Assembly: GCF_033807575.1 (NCBI RefSeq)
Contig: NC_084707.1
Coordinates: 24,825,888-24,889,887 of the forward strand
Direction: 5' to 3'
DNA from: Cydia pomonella
Taxonomy: Eukaryota; Arthropoda; Insecta; Lepidoptera; Tortricidae
DNA length: 64,000 nt
Under the pieces are notes generated by a model. It was not told where the DNA came from. It saw only the letters and a program-made list of their open reading frames with translations, and searched no databases. Within the stretch, counting starts at the first letter, position 1. Every line of letters begins with the position of its first letter. The position numbers and the translations under genes were made by a program. Below are positions 52,637 to 62,800 of the stretch, one piece after another.

Positions 52637-52826
52637 CCCGATTCGAACTTTAAGATACGTCAAATATATTAGGTCTAGATACAATATAGATTAGTTAAGT
52701 TAAAATGTCGACGTCAGTGTAAAAAATGACGTTTATTCAAACAAAAGCGCCACTTTTGACACAGAGGTATCCGATCCATATCGTCTACAGACCTAATATT
52801 TGACGAATGTTAAAGTCCGAATCGGG
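52637..52826. mobile_element. MITE with family-E-like ends
   Basis: CCCGATTCGAACTTTAAGAT faces TTAAAGTCCGAATCGGG, with an inner pair ATATTAGGTCTAGA and CAGACCTAATATT. The CCCGATTCG terminus equals that of family E, but the interior is different, so it may use the same transposase. Confidence 0.75.
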
Positions 52827-52828
52827 CC

Positions 52829-53427
52829 GACTGTATTGGAATATGCTTACAATTTTAGAGCCCTCCTAACACACAAACATATTCCTATAATATAATAAGT
52901 CTATGATGGTAGAAGGAAGCATCATAGGAGACTTACGAGTATAAACGATTTCTTACTGAGGTTTTACGAATGCAACCTTTTAGGTTACCATCTAGGTTAT
53001 TGAAAGTATACGATTTTGACGGCAATTTCGAGAAAAATTAAATTTTAGTTTCTAAAATATTGATTTATAACTTTAGAATCGGAATTTTCTAATGCATGTA
53101 TTCAAATTAGTAATACGCAGACAAATAGATCATCATCTGTCACTTTATATCGACAAAATAATTAGTTTTCTTTGTAGGTAGAATATCCCAAGAAATCTTA
53201 AGATTCGATTACAGATACCCAATCTTACCGTGCGCAAAACGTCATATTACATACCTAATTCCAAAAGAAAACTAATTGAACGCGAATCACCAAAACAATC
53301 TCAAGAAACCCACATCACACTCACAAAGTACTCGAAATAACTGATAACGCATCGCAAAAGTTGCGCCGAGCTCTGCCGCTAATAAAGCGCTTTTACGCGG
53401 CGATTAGCGCTATCGCAGATAACGTAC
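52829..53427. other. No gene recognised
   Basis: AT-rich. If the exon at 53428-53505 is real, this is the start of its downstream intron on the minus strand. Confidence 0.35.
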
Positions 53428-53505
53428 CTGCTCCGAACTTGGCTTTACGACGAATCAACCTAATCTTTATTAGCTCCGGTGAGTTTGTGTAGAGATCTGG
53501 AGATG
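53428..53505 (-). CDS. Candidate 78-bp internal exon, hypothetical host protein
   Basis: On the minus strand a pyrimidine-rich acceptor (ACTTCCACGTCCAGCTGCAG, ending at 53506) precedes 78 bp. These end at a good donor, GCAG/GTACGT (donor bases 53427-53422). The exon holds 25 full codons plus two bases before and one after, so it is symmetric (phase 1 at both ends) and could be skipped without a frameshift. The peptide SPDLYTNSPELIKIRLIRRK continuing AKFGA has balanced composition and no stop. Both splice sites are consistent with the frame. No family is recognised and neighbouring exons were not found in the window. This is the best host-gene exon candidate here. Confidence 0.4.
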
Positions 53506-53922
53506 CTGCAGCTGGACGTGGAAGTATGTTGAAAGTAAGAATGAATTTAGTAGGATGTAACTTAAGGAAGGCTAACAAAAAAGTTAATAATTAAGTCAAG
53601 ATTGGAAAGAATATTCTAAAAAGGCGCACTAAATGTGCTAAACTGCATAAAATACAAAGGTGTTAAGAGGGAATTTTGGGCGCAAAAAGCAACCGTTCAG
53701 GTGACGTTCGTATGTCAACTGCAGCTGCATAACTGTCATGGCGTCGCTATTGCTACCGCTGTATCTTTAAGGGACCTGAAATATTAGTATTTTAGTCAAA
53801 ATGTCGTCACGCTTATTACCTAACCAATTGAGTCCTTGTAAATCGATTGCTGCAGGGCAGATGTCCCTCTGCCCGCCGGGTAAGCGCGGCAAATGGTTAC
53901 TTACTTAGACTCTATGGCCTAG
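53506..53922. other. No gene recognised
   Basis: Would be the upstream intron of the minus-strand exon candidate. Nothing else was supported before the LTR. Confidence 0.35.
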
Positions 53923-54016
53923 TGTAGTATTCAATGAAACACCACGAGTCCTTGACAACAACTGATTTATTAAAACGTAAGAGGGTACAACCCAAATCTT
54001 ATAGATACCCACAACA
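53923..54016 (-). mobile_element. 3' LTR of mag-like gypsy element, about 94 bp
   Basis: On the minus strand a purine tract (CTTTTGGGGGAGA, 54030-54017) is followed by a sequence that begins TGTTGTGGGTATC and ends GAATACTACA, so it has the TG...CA ends of an LTR. It contains AATAAA on the minus strand. The Bombyx element mag also has very short LTRs (77 bp), which fits. The 5' LTR is not in the window. Confidence 0.7.
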
Positions 54017-54617
54017 TCTCCCCCAAAAGGAATTTCTTAAAAAACTGAACAATTGGTTATGTTGCAATTTAAATTAACCATTGTACATTTACAGCCTAAA
54101 ATCATTCTACAATCTTATCAATATCTACATAACTTAATCCATATTCCCATGTTTTTTTTTTTTTTTTTTTACAATTGACCAATTTTCAGGAAACCTTAAG
54201 CTATATTTTAGTTAGAAACATGTTCGACATATTTTTTACAGATAGGTCTGAACGACCTGATTCTAACCATTTATCTTTAACTTAATAAGTAAGTAAAATT
54301 ACTAAGGCAATGAATTCAAAGAACAATGAAACTTATATCTACGTATGACAAAACTCACGGTTGTATAAACTAATATAATCCAACAAAACACCTTAAATGT
54401 ATAAGAGACTGTAAGGTTCAAAATAAGACCGTGCTATCATAATGTTGTTATGATGTTAAAATTGGACAGATTATTTAAAACCTTACGGAGAAGTGCATAA
54501 AATAGAGTTATATCGGTTATTCCGACTTAGTAAAAATACATAATATAATAATTAAGTTATGCAGTACGATATATGTATCTAGTAGGTACGTAATGAATAT
54601 TTTATTTGGATTATGTG
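54017..54617 (-). other. 3' non-coding part of the mag-like element
   Basis: Lies between the stop codon of the pol frame and the purine tract before the LTR. AT-rich, with a poly-T run at 54151-54171 and no open frame. Confidence 0.6.
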
Positions 54618-56315
54618 TTACATATTTTCTGTCTTAAATTGATTTTCGGCTAATAATTTTGCCTTTCTACGCGTCATTATAATTGTCGGCCCATCGGAAG
54701 CATGCGCTTGTTGATTACCTGCCCTATGGGCGTTATCATAAGGCTGGTTTTCGCATGTTCCCAAGTGACCCACATCTTCGCAGGCGTCCTTGAACTCGTC
54801 CCCGCAGTCAGCTGATGGCTGCAGCGGCTCGGACTTCGAGGACTCCGGCTCATCACTCACCATACATTTTATCAGGTGACGACGATTGCGTCGGAATTTA
54901 CCTCCCACCTTATTCTGAACTATGTACGATCGAGGAGTCGCGGCTTTACCCACCACGGTGGCACGAGTCCTAGCCTTTCCTTCTACACATACTACGTCAT
55001 CACCTATGTTAAGTGGAGGTAACTCTTTACAATGTATGTCATACCTTACTTTTGCCTTATGCTGATTAAGTAACATTGTGTCGTGTTCAGATGAGTCAAC
55101 AGGTTGCGGCTTTAATAACTCTGGGTGAACTGGTAGTTTACACCTTAATCTGCGACTCATCAAAAGTTGCGCAGGGGAGCTCAAACCGTCTCGGGGCGTA
55201 TTCCGATAGTTTAAAAGTGCTAAATAAAAATCGCCATCACTTAAAATTGATTTTTTTAGCATTGATTTCACCGTTTGAACTGCTCGTTCACTCTTCCCAT
55301 TCGCCTGGGCATAATTTGGCGATGATGTTACGTGATTAAAATCCCAATTTTTGGTAAATACTTTGAATTCGCGACTGCTAAATTGGGTCCCATTATCTGT
55401 AATGAAAGTCTCGGGTATTCCGTGACGTGCAAATATTTCCTTTACGTTTGTTATCACAATGTTGGAGGAAATGTTTGGTAAACTGCATACTTCAACATAG
55501 TTTGAATAATAATCCACCAAAACTAGGAAATACTTTTTTCTAATTTCGAAAATATCTGCACCAACTTTTTCCCACGGAAGTTTAGGGATAGCAATGGGTA
55601 ATAGCGGCTCCTTAGGCGGGGCGTTTGAGCACTCCTGGCAGCTAGCACATCGTCTCACCATGAGCTCGATATCACGTGACATGTTAGGCCAGTACATCAC
55701 TTGTCTCGCGCGCCGCTTGCATCGATCTATGCCCATATGACCCTCGTGTACTATATTTAACATTGTTGGTCGCAAGGCTCGCGGTATCAAAACAGACATA
55801 TTTTTAAAAATCACTCCATCGACTATAAATAATTCTTCCCTATAAGACCAGTACACCTTCAGGTCAGGCGCCACTTGCGACTTATGGTCGGGCCAACCCA
55901 TATTAATATACTCAGCTAGCTTTACCAATTCGGAATCTCGTTGTGATTCTTTTTTAATTAACGATAGTTTTGCATTTGAAATTGGCATATTATTAATTAT
56001 TAGTTGTATCTGATACACGTTATTTTTATGTACTCCTTCACTATAAAGATCTGGCAAAGGCGCCCGAGACAACGTGTCCGGTATATACATATACTTTCCA
56101 GGCTTATAAGTAACAACCAAATCGTAATGCTGTAGACGCATCATCATGCGTTGTAAGCGTGCTGGGACAGACATAAGAGGTTTCTTGAAAATGCTCTCTA
56201 AAGGTTTGTGGTCTGATTCAACGGTTACTTTCTCCCTACCAAATATATATTGGTGGAATCGCTCACAAGCAAAAACAATCGCGAGCAATTCCTTTTCGAC
56301 CTGCGCGTACCTAGG
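54618..56315 (-). CDS. mag-like Ty3/gypsy Pol, C-terminal part (RNase H, integrase)
   Basis: The frame covers the end of RNase H and the whole integrase of a gypsy Pol polyprotein, which copies and inserts the element. Counting from the TTG at 56288: RNase H segment 1-80 (SDHKPL, DTLSRAPLP), zinc-binding H181, H184, C214, C217, and catalytic D245, D298, E334 with the standard spacing of 35 between the last two. A C-terminal chromatin-type tail ends RRNRRHLIK near 475. The order and tail (PRSYIVQ, RRNRRHL) match the mag/SURL lineage. The coding match continues nine codons upstream to about 56315 and then stops abruptly, so the gag, protease and reverse transcriptase regions are missing. The stated end is a break, not a start codon. 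The integrase itself has no stops. Confidence 0.85.
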   Translation of the reverse strand, partial: PRYAQVEKELLAIVFACERFHQYIFGREKVTVESDHKPLESIFKKPLMSVPARLQRMMMRLQHYDLVVTYKPGKYMYIPDTLSRAPLPDLYSEGVHKNNVYQIQLIINNMPISNAKLSLIKKESQRDSELVKLAEYINMGWPDHKSQVAPDLKVYWSYREELFIVDGVIFKNMSVLIPRALRPTMLNIVHEGHMGIDRCKRRARQVMYWPNMSRDIELMVRRCASCQECSNAPPKEPLLPIAIPKLPWEKVGADIFEIRKKYFLVLVDYYSNYVEVCSLPNISSNIVITNVKEIFARHGIPETFITDNGTQFSSREFKVFTKNWDFNHVTSSPNYAQANGKSERAVQTVKSMLKKSILSDGDFYLALLNYRNTPRDGLSSPAQLLMSRRLRCKLPVHPELLKPQPVDSSEHDTMLLNQHKAKVRYDIHCKELPPLNIGDDVVCVEGKARTRATVVGKAATPRSYIVQNKVGGKFRRNRRHLIKCMVSDEPESSKSEPLQPSADCGDEFKDACEDVGHLGTCENQPYDNAHRAGNQQAHASDGPTIIMTRRKAKLLAENQFKTENM

Positions 56316-57660
56316 AAATAAGGGTGACGAAATTTTGACTAAAATACAAATACCTCAATGCAATGGAATTGCACTTGGTGTCCATATAACGAAATCCCAA
56401 CAAAAACATCAATGTGAAATGAGAACCAAGTTCAATATTAAGAATATGTTTCGTTGTTGACTCGCCGATACAAGAATTGAGATCTATATGGGTGCGAAGT
56501 TCTGTGCTGTGTGTAGAAAACCCTGAAACTAGCGCGTGTCTAGATATAGTAGATAAAAAGATATACTAAATGAGATAACCCTCATCTCTGCTGGTTTTTG
56601 GATGATTTTGACGCATTGATAAAATGAGTGACGGAATGAACGTCATAATCGCGGCAGGAATGCGGCGTGAACGTCACTTATTTTATCGACGAAATTAACA
56701 GATACAGTGGTGGCAACAAAGACGTCGCAACAAACTAACCTGAAGTGGGGGCAAAAGCTAAAGTTAGGAAAGCCCAGCAGCAGTCTAACTAAGCCAGCAA
56801 GGTTTTCAAAAAATCCACACACGCTTTTCTTAGCAACAAAGTCGTCCACATAATTTTGATGATGCGCTTATAAAAATCCTCAAAATATCCTATGCAATTA
56901 GTGTGTCGTCACATCGCACACATGGATAACTTTAGTGTCAATTTCAGCACTCAAAGCGTCAAGTAAGCAAATCCAATGAATAAGTCAATTATACGCCCCA
57001 AAATGACGTCATATCAAGAAAAAAGTGTCAGAACGGCGTTCGTATAGTAAAAGAGGCGTAATCTGTCCATAAATATGCCGTAAACCGCGGGATCCGATCG
57101 GTCGTAACTCAATTTATGACCGTAACCGACTCGCGACTTGTCAGCGATCGACATTACAGTCTTAGCTGACTAGAAGCTGACTATTTTAATAGGGAGCGTG
57201 CTTGAACTGTAGGAGGCAGCACAGGAGCCGTCAGATTTTTGGCGCGAGTCGTAAATGTGATGTTTATTGTTCCGATGTAGCCCACAAGATGGCAGAACCT
57301 ACTATGCTCAAGAAAACACGTGACGAGTACATGTGCATGTTTATGGTTCCGATTCAGGCCACAAGATGGCAGACCCTCCCACGCGCACGGTCCTTATAGT
57401 ACTAGGGAGCCATGGGCAGTAAAAAATATCAAGTTTCTAACGGTTTGCTTCAGTTTTTATTTTGGATTAAGCATCGAAGAACACTAATATATGTGAAAGG
57501 CGGGTACTTATATGAAAACTGTTTTATTGAATGACAGAGATTACATTATAGTTAGTGGGTAGGGGAGACCCAGGTGGGTGAAAACAATGGTAAGTTGAAA
57601 CAATGTAAATTTTGCAGTATCCATTATCGTCTAAAGACAAGGACGCATATTGAAGGACTT
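56316..57660. other. Non-coding; small inverted and tandem repeats
   Basis: An imperfect inverted pair, GATAAAATGAGTGACG and CGTCACTTATTTTATCG, spans 56620-56690. At 57270-57385, GTTTATTGTTCCGATG with CACAAGATGGCAGAACC recurs as GTTTATGGTTCCGATT with CACAAGATGGCAGACCC, about 80 bp apart. The plus strand from about 56716 is open for 45 codons (SSSLTKPARFSKNPHTLFLA), without recognised family. No element could be delimited. Confidence 0.4.
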
Positions 57661-57772
57661 GAGGGCCTACCGCGAAACACGTTCGACGTGTTGCCTCTCT
57701 GTCGCACTTGTAAATTCGTACGTAAGTGTGATAGGGAGGCAACCCGTCGAACGTGTTTCGCGGTAGGCCCTC
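57661..57772. repeat. Foldback element F, copy 2
   Basis: A 112-bp near-perfect palindrome from GAGGGCCTACCGCGAA to TTCGCGGTAGGCCCTC. Inner arms ACGTGTTGCCTCTCTGTC and its inverse resemble copy 1 at 6803-6910, and the loop words TTGTAAATTCGTACGTAAGT are identical. It ends only about 25 bp before the open gypsy pol frame. Confidence 0.85.
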
Positions 57773-57798
57773 TGAGCACGGCGAAGCGCGGCTTATGA

Positions 57799-60450
57799 CT
57801 GGCGCGGCTGCAGCGCGAGGGCATCATCTCGCCTGTGGAGTGGAGTGACTGGGGGACACCCGTGGTGCCGGTCATCAAGAAAAATGGGGACGTTCGGCTC
57901 TGTGGAGACTTTAAAACAACGGTTAACCCGGTTTTAATCGATGACAAGTACCCTATTCCGCGCATTGATGACATATTTTCATCACTCCAGGGCGGGAAAT
58001 ATTTCAGTAAAATAGATCTTAGTCAAGCGTATCTGCAAATTGAATTAGATGATGATTCGAGAAAGTTATGTACTATAGTCACGTTACATGGCATGTTTTG
58101 TTATAATAGGTTACCGTTCGGTATTAAATGTGCCCCAAACAAGTTTCAAAGAATAATGGATAAATTATTTAGAATGCGGTATGTTACTTGTTATTTAGAT
58201 GATTTGAACGTGTCGGGTGTAGATTTCGAGGACCACTGGCAACGATTGTTAAAAGTTTTCAGTATTTTGTCAGATTGCGGTTTACGTGTTGCTCCAAATA
58301 AGTGTAGTTTTTTTCAAATGTCGGTGTCATATCTCGGGTATATTATTGACGCCGACGGGTTACATACAGAAATAAATAAGGTAGACGCTGTTAATAATAC
58401 ACCTTTGCCTACCAACGTAAAAGAGTTAAAAGCTTTTCTAGGCTTAGTAAATTATTATGGTAAATTTTTAAGTAACCTAAGTGACATATTGAGTCCGCTA
58501 TACGAACTTCTAAAAACTGAGAACGAGTTTGTGTGGAGCTCGGCGTGCGACGCGGCATTCAAAAAAGTAAAACGGTTACTAGCGAAGGCTCCCGTGCTCG
58601 CGCACTTTGACGACGCACGGCCGACGTCGGTGACATGTGACGCGGCGCCGGGCGGCGTCGCCGCTGTGCTAGCGCAGCGCGGCCCCGACGGCCGCGAGCA
58701 CGCCGTGCTGCACGCATCGCGCACGCTCAGCGCCGCCGAAAAGAATTACGCGCAGATTTGTCGAGAGGGATTAGCGGTTATTTTTGGGGTAACCAAATTT
58801 CACGACTATATTTTTGGCAGGAAATTTACTCTTGTCACGGATTGTAAACCGTTGGCATCAATATTTAGCGAAAAAAAAGGGATACCGCTCATGGCTGCGA
58901 GCCGACTTCAAAGATGGGCAATAATATTAGGCGCATATAATTATGAAGTGAAATGTATTGGTACACAACATAATTGCTTGGCAGATAGTTTGTCCAGAAT
59001 ACCGGTTCCAGATGATAATGTTCGATCCCGTGTCGATACGTACCTACATTTTGTAGAAGACTCGGCCCCGATAAACTACAAAAGCATCGCGAAGAGCACG
59101 ACGTTGGATCAAACTTTACAACAACTTACTAACGCGATAAAAACAAATTGGTTGTACTGTAACAGCGAAGATCTGAAGCCGTATTTTAATATAAGACAAT
59201 ATTTGAGCGTCGAGCAAGGTTGTGTTTTATACGGACATCGTGTAATTATCCCGACTAGTTTACGTGAACAGATATTAAATCAGTTGCACGAAACTCACCA
59301 AGGCATGGTGAAATGTAAGAGTTTGGCGCGCAACTATGTGTATTGGCCTAGCATCGACGCCGATATCGAGCGCGTGTGTCGCGCGTGCGACACGTGCGCG
59401 CGGGAGCGCGCGGCGCCCGCGCCGGCGCCCCTGCATCCATGGGTATGGCCGCAAGAAACGTGGTACCGTTTGCATTGCGATTTTTTTTCATTGACTAATA
59501 ATACATTATATTATTTCGTTATTGTTGATGCTCATTCGAAATGGATCGAAGCGTTTCGCGTCCCGGGCACCTCCGCCAAATCCACAATCGCTAAATTGCG
59601 TCATGTTTTTAGTCAATTCGGGTTTCCACTCGAACTCGTGTCTGACAACGGGCCACCATTCAATAGCAATGAATTCGTGTGTTATTTACAAAACAAAGGT
59701 GTTCATCATATAACAGTGACACCTTACAAACCTAGTAGCAATGGATGCGCCGAGAATTGCGTAAAAATCATTAAAACGGCATTAAAAAAAGCTATGCGGG
59801 ATAAGGTTGATCTGGATGCTGCCTTGGAAGATTTCTTATCTATTTACAGAGCGACCCCACACACGATAACTGGTAAAACACCGGCGAGCCTAATGTTAAA
59901 GAGGGAGGTGCGTACGACCTTTGACCTTCTGCGGCCTAGCGTCAACGAGACGGTGCGACGTAAGCAAATCGCACAAATGAATAATAAAAAAGGTTCTTTG
60001 AGAGAATTCGCCGTAGGAGATCGGGTATATTTTAAAGTATATAAAAATAATAACTTTGCGTGGGAAACCGGTACCGTATGCGAACGTGTCGGACCATTAA
60101 CGTATTACATTCGGAGCGGCGGTAAAGTATATAAAAAACATGTAGACCAGATGCACCGCGATTATTCGATCGTGCGAGATGAAGCTAACGATATCGCTAT
60201 CGACAGCTATGCAACTGGATCCGCCCCTTCCCCTGAGTCAACTCCTGCGCAGGAGGAGCAAAGTAGGTCGTCCGCGCCCGCGCCTACGTCCGCGGCCGCG
60301 CCTGCGCCCGCGAGCCCCGCGGCGGCCGGGGGCGCGCGCACCCCGACCCCGACCCGGTCACCGCTTGTATCGCCACCAGACGACACCCGCGTGCCGAGAC
60401 CAAAAAGGATACACGTTCCACCTAAAAGATATGGTTTTGAAATAGATTAA
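57799..60450 (+). CDS. Ty3/gypsy Pol: reverse transcriptase, RNase H, integrase
   Basis: An open frame of 884 codons follows a TGA at 57796-57798. Counted from 57835, reverse transcriptase occupies about 1-180 (KNGDVRLCGDF, LPFGIKCAP, YLDD at 120-123). RNase H is at about 220-395 (TCDAAPGGVAAVL, TDCKPL, ADSLSRIP). Integrase has an HHCC zinc site near 483-523 and catalytic D549, D604, E640 with 35 residues between the last two, then a GPY/F-like module (VGPLTYYI). The end is a Pro/Ala/Ser-rich tail and a basic PPKRYGF end. The N-terminal part starts inside the first reverse transcriptase motif (LQREGIISPVEWSDWGTP), so gag, protease and the Pol start are lost. Lineage judged by eye as a K02A2.6/mag-related gypsy. 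Some segments are much GC-richer than their surroundings. Confidence 0.88.
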   Translation: MARLQREGIISPVEWSDWGTPVVPVIKKNGDVRLCGDFKTTVNPVLIDDKYPIPRIDDIFSSLQGGKYFSKIDLSQAYLQIELDDDSRKLCTIVTLHGMFCYNRLPFGIKCAPNKFQRIMDKLFRMRYVTCYLDDLNVSGVDFEDHWQRLLKVFSILSDCGLRVAPNKCSFFQMSVSYLGYIIDADGLHTEINKVDAVNNTPLPTNVKELKAFLGLVNYYGKFLSNLSDILSPLYELLKTENEFVWSSACDAAFKKVKRLLAKAPVLAHFDDARPTSVTCDAAPGGVAAVLAQRGPDGREHAVLHASRTLSAAEKNYAQICREGLAVIFGVTKFHDYIFGRKFTLVTDCKPLASIFSEKKGIPLMAASRLQRWAIILGAYNYEVKCIGTQHNCLADSLSRIPVPDDNVRSRVDTYLHFVEDSAPINYKSIAKSTTLDQTLQQLTNAIKTNWLYCNSEDLKPYFNIRQYLSVEQGCVLYGHRVIIPTSLREQILNQLHETHQGMVKCKSLARNYVYWPSIDADIERVCRACDTCARERAAPAPAPLHPWVWPQETWYRLHCDFFSLTNNTLYYFVIVDAHSKWIEAFRVPGTSAKSTIAKLRHVFSQFGFPLELVSDNGPPFNSNEFVCYLQNKGVHHITVTPYKPSSNGCAENCVKIIKTALKKAMRDKVDLDAALEDFLSIYRATPHTITGKTPASLMLKREVRTTFDLLRPSVNETVRRKQIAQMNNKKGSLREFAVGDRVYFKVYKNNNFAWETGTVCERVGPLTYYIRSGGKVYKKHVDQMHRDYSIVRDEANDIAIDSYATGSAPSPESTPAQEEQSRSSAPAPTSAAAPAPASPAAAGGARTPTPTRSPLVSPPDDTRVPRPKRIHVPPKRYGFEID

Positions 60451-60821
60451 ACCATTCGGTTTCACTTTTAGACACGTAGAATACATATTTGTATTTGTTA
60501 CTTTAATGTATCGGTTTGCCTTAAATATTAAGTTGCTGTACCTTTAACATCCTACCGTATACAATTGAAGTGTTCATATGTAACTCATAAGATTCAATTT
60601 TGTATACTTGTTGACGGGTGTGTAAGTGTCGAGGTTTAAACAATTTGTTTAGTATAGTTGTAAGTATATAAATTTGCATGTGTACATAAATATACCTCCT
60701 TACGTCAGTAGGTACATTAAATGTACAAAATCTGTTAAGTAGATTTAGTAATAGGTATATAGTTTTTATTGTGTCCTGTCACTTACAGCTGTTATAAAAT
60801 TATAAAAAACTGTAAGGGGAG
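60451..60821 (+). other. 3' non-coding part of gypsy element with purine tract
   Basis: It ends in AAACTGTAAGGGGAGAA (about 60807-60823), the polypurine tract that primes plus-strand DNA synthesis. Nothing coding was seen. Confidence 0.65.
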
Positions 60822-60936
60822 AATGCTGTATATTGTATAAACATGTAGGTACTTTGGTTTTCTGCCGCCAACCGGCAGATAAAAAATAAATGACAGTCTC
60901 GAATTACGTGTGTTTCATTCGCCGTCCTTCTAAAGT
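60822..60936 (+). mobile_element. Probable 3' LTR of the gypsy element, limits approximate
   Basis: After the purine tract comes TGCTGTATATTGTATAAACA, an inner inverted pair CTGCCG / CGGCAG, AAAAATAAATGACAG with an AATAAA, and an end near CGCCGTCCTTCTAAAG. The ending CTTCTAAAG equals the end of the orphan LTR before the primer site at 34195, which was used to place the right limit. No 5' partner LTR is in the window. Confidence 0.5.
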
Positions 60937-61049
60937 ATTTCCCCGTATAAACCAATGACGAAAGTGAAGGACTCGCGCGAAATCACCTTTTCTTATAAAT
61001 TAAACCTCATATTCCTGTCTGGATATTTAGACTATTTTTAATTATAATG

Positions 61050-61205
61050 AGCGCTGGTGGTCTAGCGGTAGGAGCGTGCGACTTGCGATCCGGTGGTCGC
61101 GGGTTCAAACCCCGGCTCGTACCAATGAGTTTTTCAGAACTTATGTACGAAATATCATTTGATATTTACCAGTCGCTTTTCGGTGAAGGAAAACATCGTA
61201 AAGAG
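61050..61205 (+). mobile_element. SINE family B, 5' half
   Basis: The tRNA-like head has GCGCTGGTGGTCTAGCGGTA, GAGCGTGCGACTTGCGATCC and the B-box GGGTTCAAACCCCGGCTCGT. ATTTGATATTTACCAGTCGC and GGTGAAGGAAAACATCG follow, then the sequence leaves the family. Best preserved B-box of the family in the window. Confidence 0.85.
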
Positions 61206-61261
61206 GTCCTTAATAGTAAAAGATGCTCACATTATTTCTAAATATAGCTTTGAACTTCTTT

Positions 61262-61625
61262 TTTTATATACTACGTCGGTGGCAAACAAGCATACGGCCC
61301 GCCTGGTGGTAAGCAGTCTCCGTAGCCTTTGTACGCCAGCAACTCCAGAGGAGTTACATGCGCGTTGCGGACCCTAACACTCCGCACCCTCGTTGAGCTT
61401 TGATAACCTTACTCACCGGCAGGAACACAACACTATCAGTATGGTCTAGTGTTATTTGGCTGCGGTTTTCTATAAGGTGAAGGTACTTCCCCAGTTGAGC
61501 TCTGCTCTAGATCTAGAATGACATCCGCTGTGCTGTGCCCTACCCCACAGAGTGAGATGACATGCCTACACAATGCCCATACCTCTCTTTTGGACGTAGT
61601 TTTGGGACGTACCCGGGTCCACTTC
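61262..61625 (-). mobile_element. LINE 3' end (family J), copy 3, minus strand
   Basis: Read in reverse it has the terminal ACGTCGGTGGCAAACAAGCA, ACGGCCCGCCTGGTGGTAAG, CAACTCCAGAGGAGTTACAT, CTAGTGTTATTTGGCTGCGG and CCCATACCTCTCTTTTGG. It matches 51480-51815 over the full length and extends a little further at its 5' side (GACGTACCCGGGTCCAC). Confidence 0.82.
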
Positions 61626-62045
61626 TGAAATCTTGCTGTAATTGGTGTAAAATTGCTTTTACAATTGCTAGAAAATCCTTTACATTCAAATACATGCACC
61701 TTGTTTAGCGCCGCATCAACTACGATTGATGCAAGTACTGCACCAAACTTTGTAAAGCTTTTAATTAAATTAAGTTAGGAGCTATCAAACTTAACTGTGC
61801 CTTAGCTTTTCATTGGACAGTGCCGGAAGTATTTAGTTTTACGGCCTTGCTCAAGGGAATTAATTAAATTTGGTAGCTACAGTTTCTTGTAAATGTGTAT
61901 AATTAAATTTAGCTTTGAAGCTCATGGGAAATGGCAAAGGCATGATATAAAGCCCTTATTCATAAAACTTAGCAACCTCTTACAAACCTATATTAAATTT
62001 TGTCTCTTTCTAACAGACACAAATGTCAAAATGACGGATAGTGAC
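61626..62045. other. AT-rich stretch, nothing recognised
   Basis: Examined on both strands; no supported feature. Confidence 0.4.
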
Positions 62046-62049
62046 GAAG

Positions 62050-62390
62050 AAGCGCTGGTGGCCTAGCGGTAAGAGCGTGCGACTTGCAATCCGAAGGTCG
62101 CTGGTTCAAACCCCGGCTCATACTAATGAGTTTTTCGGAACTTATGTACGAAGTATCATTGATATTTACCAGTCGCTTTTCGGTGAAGGAAAACATCGTG
62201 AGGAAACCGGACTAATCCCAACAAGGCCCAGTTTACCCTCTCGGTTGAAAGGCCAGATGGCAGTCGCTTTCGTAAAAACTAGTGCCTACGCCAAATCTTG
62301 GGATTAGTTGTCACGCGGACTCCTATGGCTCCTATGAGCCGTGGCAAAACAACCAGCCAGTGGCCAGGACAACGCGAAGAAGAAGAAGGA
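62050..62390 (+). mobile_element. SINE family B, full length
   Basis: The head has GCGCTGGTGGCCTAGCGGTA, GAGCGTGCGACTTGCAATCC and GGTTCAAACCCCGGCTCATA. The body has TTTTCGGTGAAGGAAAACAT, CAGATGGCAGTCGCTTTCGT and CTATGAGCCGTGGCAAAACA. A small insertion (AACCAGCCAGTGGCC) and an ACGCGAAGAAGAAGAAG tail follow. A and B boxes are intact, so polymerase III transcription is conceivable. Confidence 0.9.
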
Positions 62391-62570
62391 GTGACGATTA
62401 TCGAAAGCTTCTTAGATTTGATAATCCTTTAGGAATAACATCATTAGAATATGTATATCGCGTCATCAATAATACAATACAAATACTCTTTATTGCACAC
62501 CTCAAAAAAAGATAACAGTAACACAAGCAGAGGCAAACAACAATAATACATTTGGGTTATTAAAACAAAA
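62391..62570. other. Nothing recognised
   Basis: A short AT-rich stretch between the SINE and the double-hairpin unit. Confidence 0.4.
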
Positions 62571-62800
62571 TAGTACATTACGATACAAGTGCGAAAAATA
62601 GGAAATTCGAAACGAGTGGCGATAAATTAAAACACGACCGAAGGGAGTGTTTTAAATCGACACGAGTTGCGAATTACCTATTCGCACATGTATCGTACAA
62701 CGTTTTACAGTACATATGGCCCTTTAAATGTTCGACACAGTAACGTAATATGCTACTTCTCGCACTAGTGCTATAAAGTAGCCCCATATGTACTGTAAAA
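62571..62800 (+). repeat. Double-hairpin repeat, single complete unit
   Basis: TAGTACATTACGATACAAGT, AAACACGACCGAAGGGAGTG, CACGAGTTGCGAATTACC, CGCACATGTATCGTACAACG, TTTTACAGTACATATGGCCC and CCATATGTACTGTAAA occur in the order of the array units at 34498-35132. It is well preserved and not tandem here, so the family also moves as single units. Confidence 0.87.

Noticed and set aside
58455..58724. Ala/Arg-rich minus-strand frame
   Set aside because: Shadow of the GC-rich part of the gypsy RNase H region.
60179..60445. Arg/Pro-rich plus-strand frame
   Set aside because: Off-frame reading of the GC-rich tail of the gypsy pol gene.
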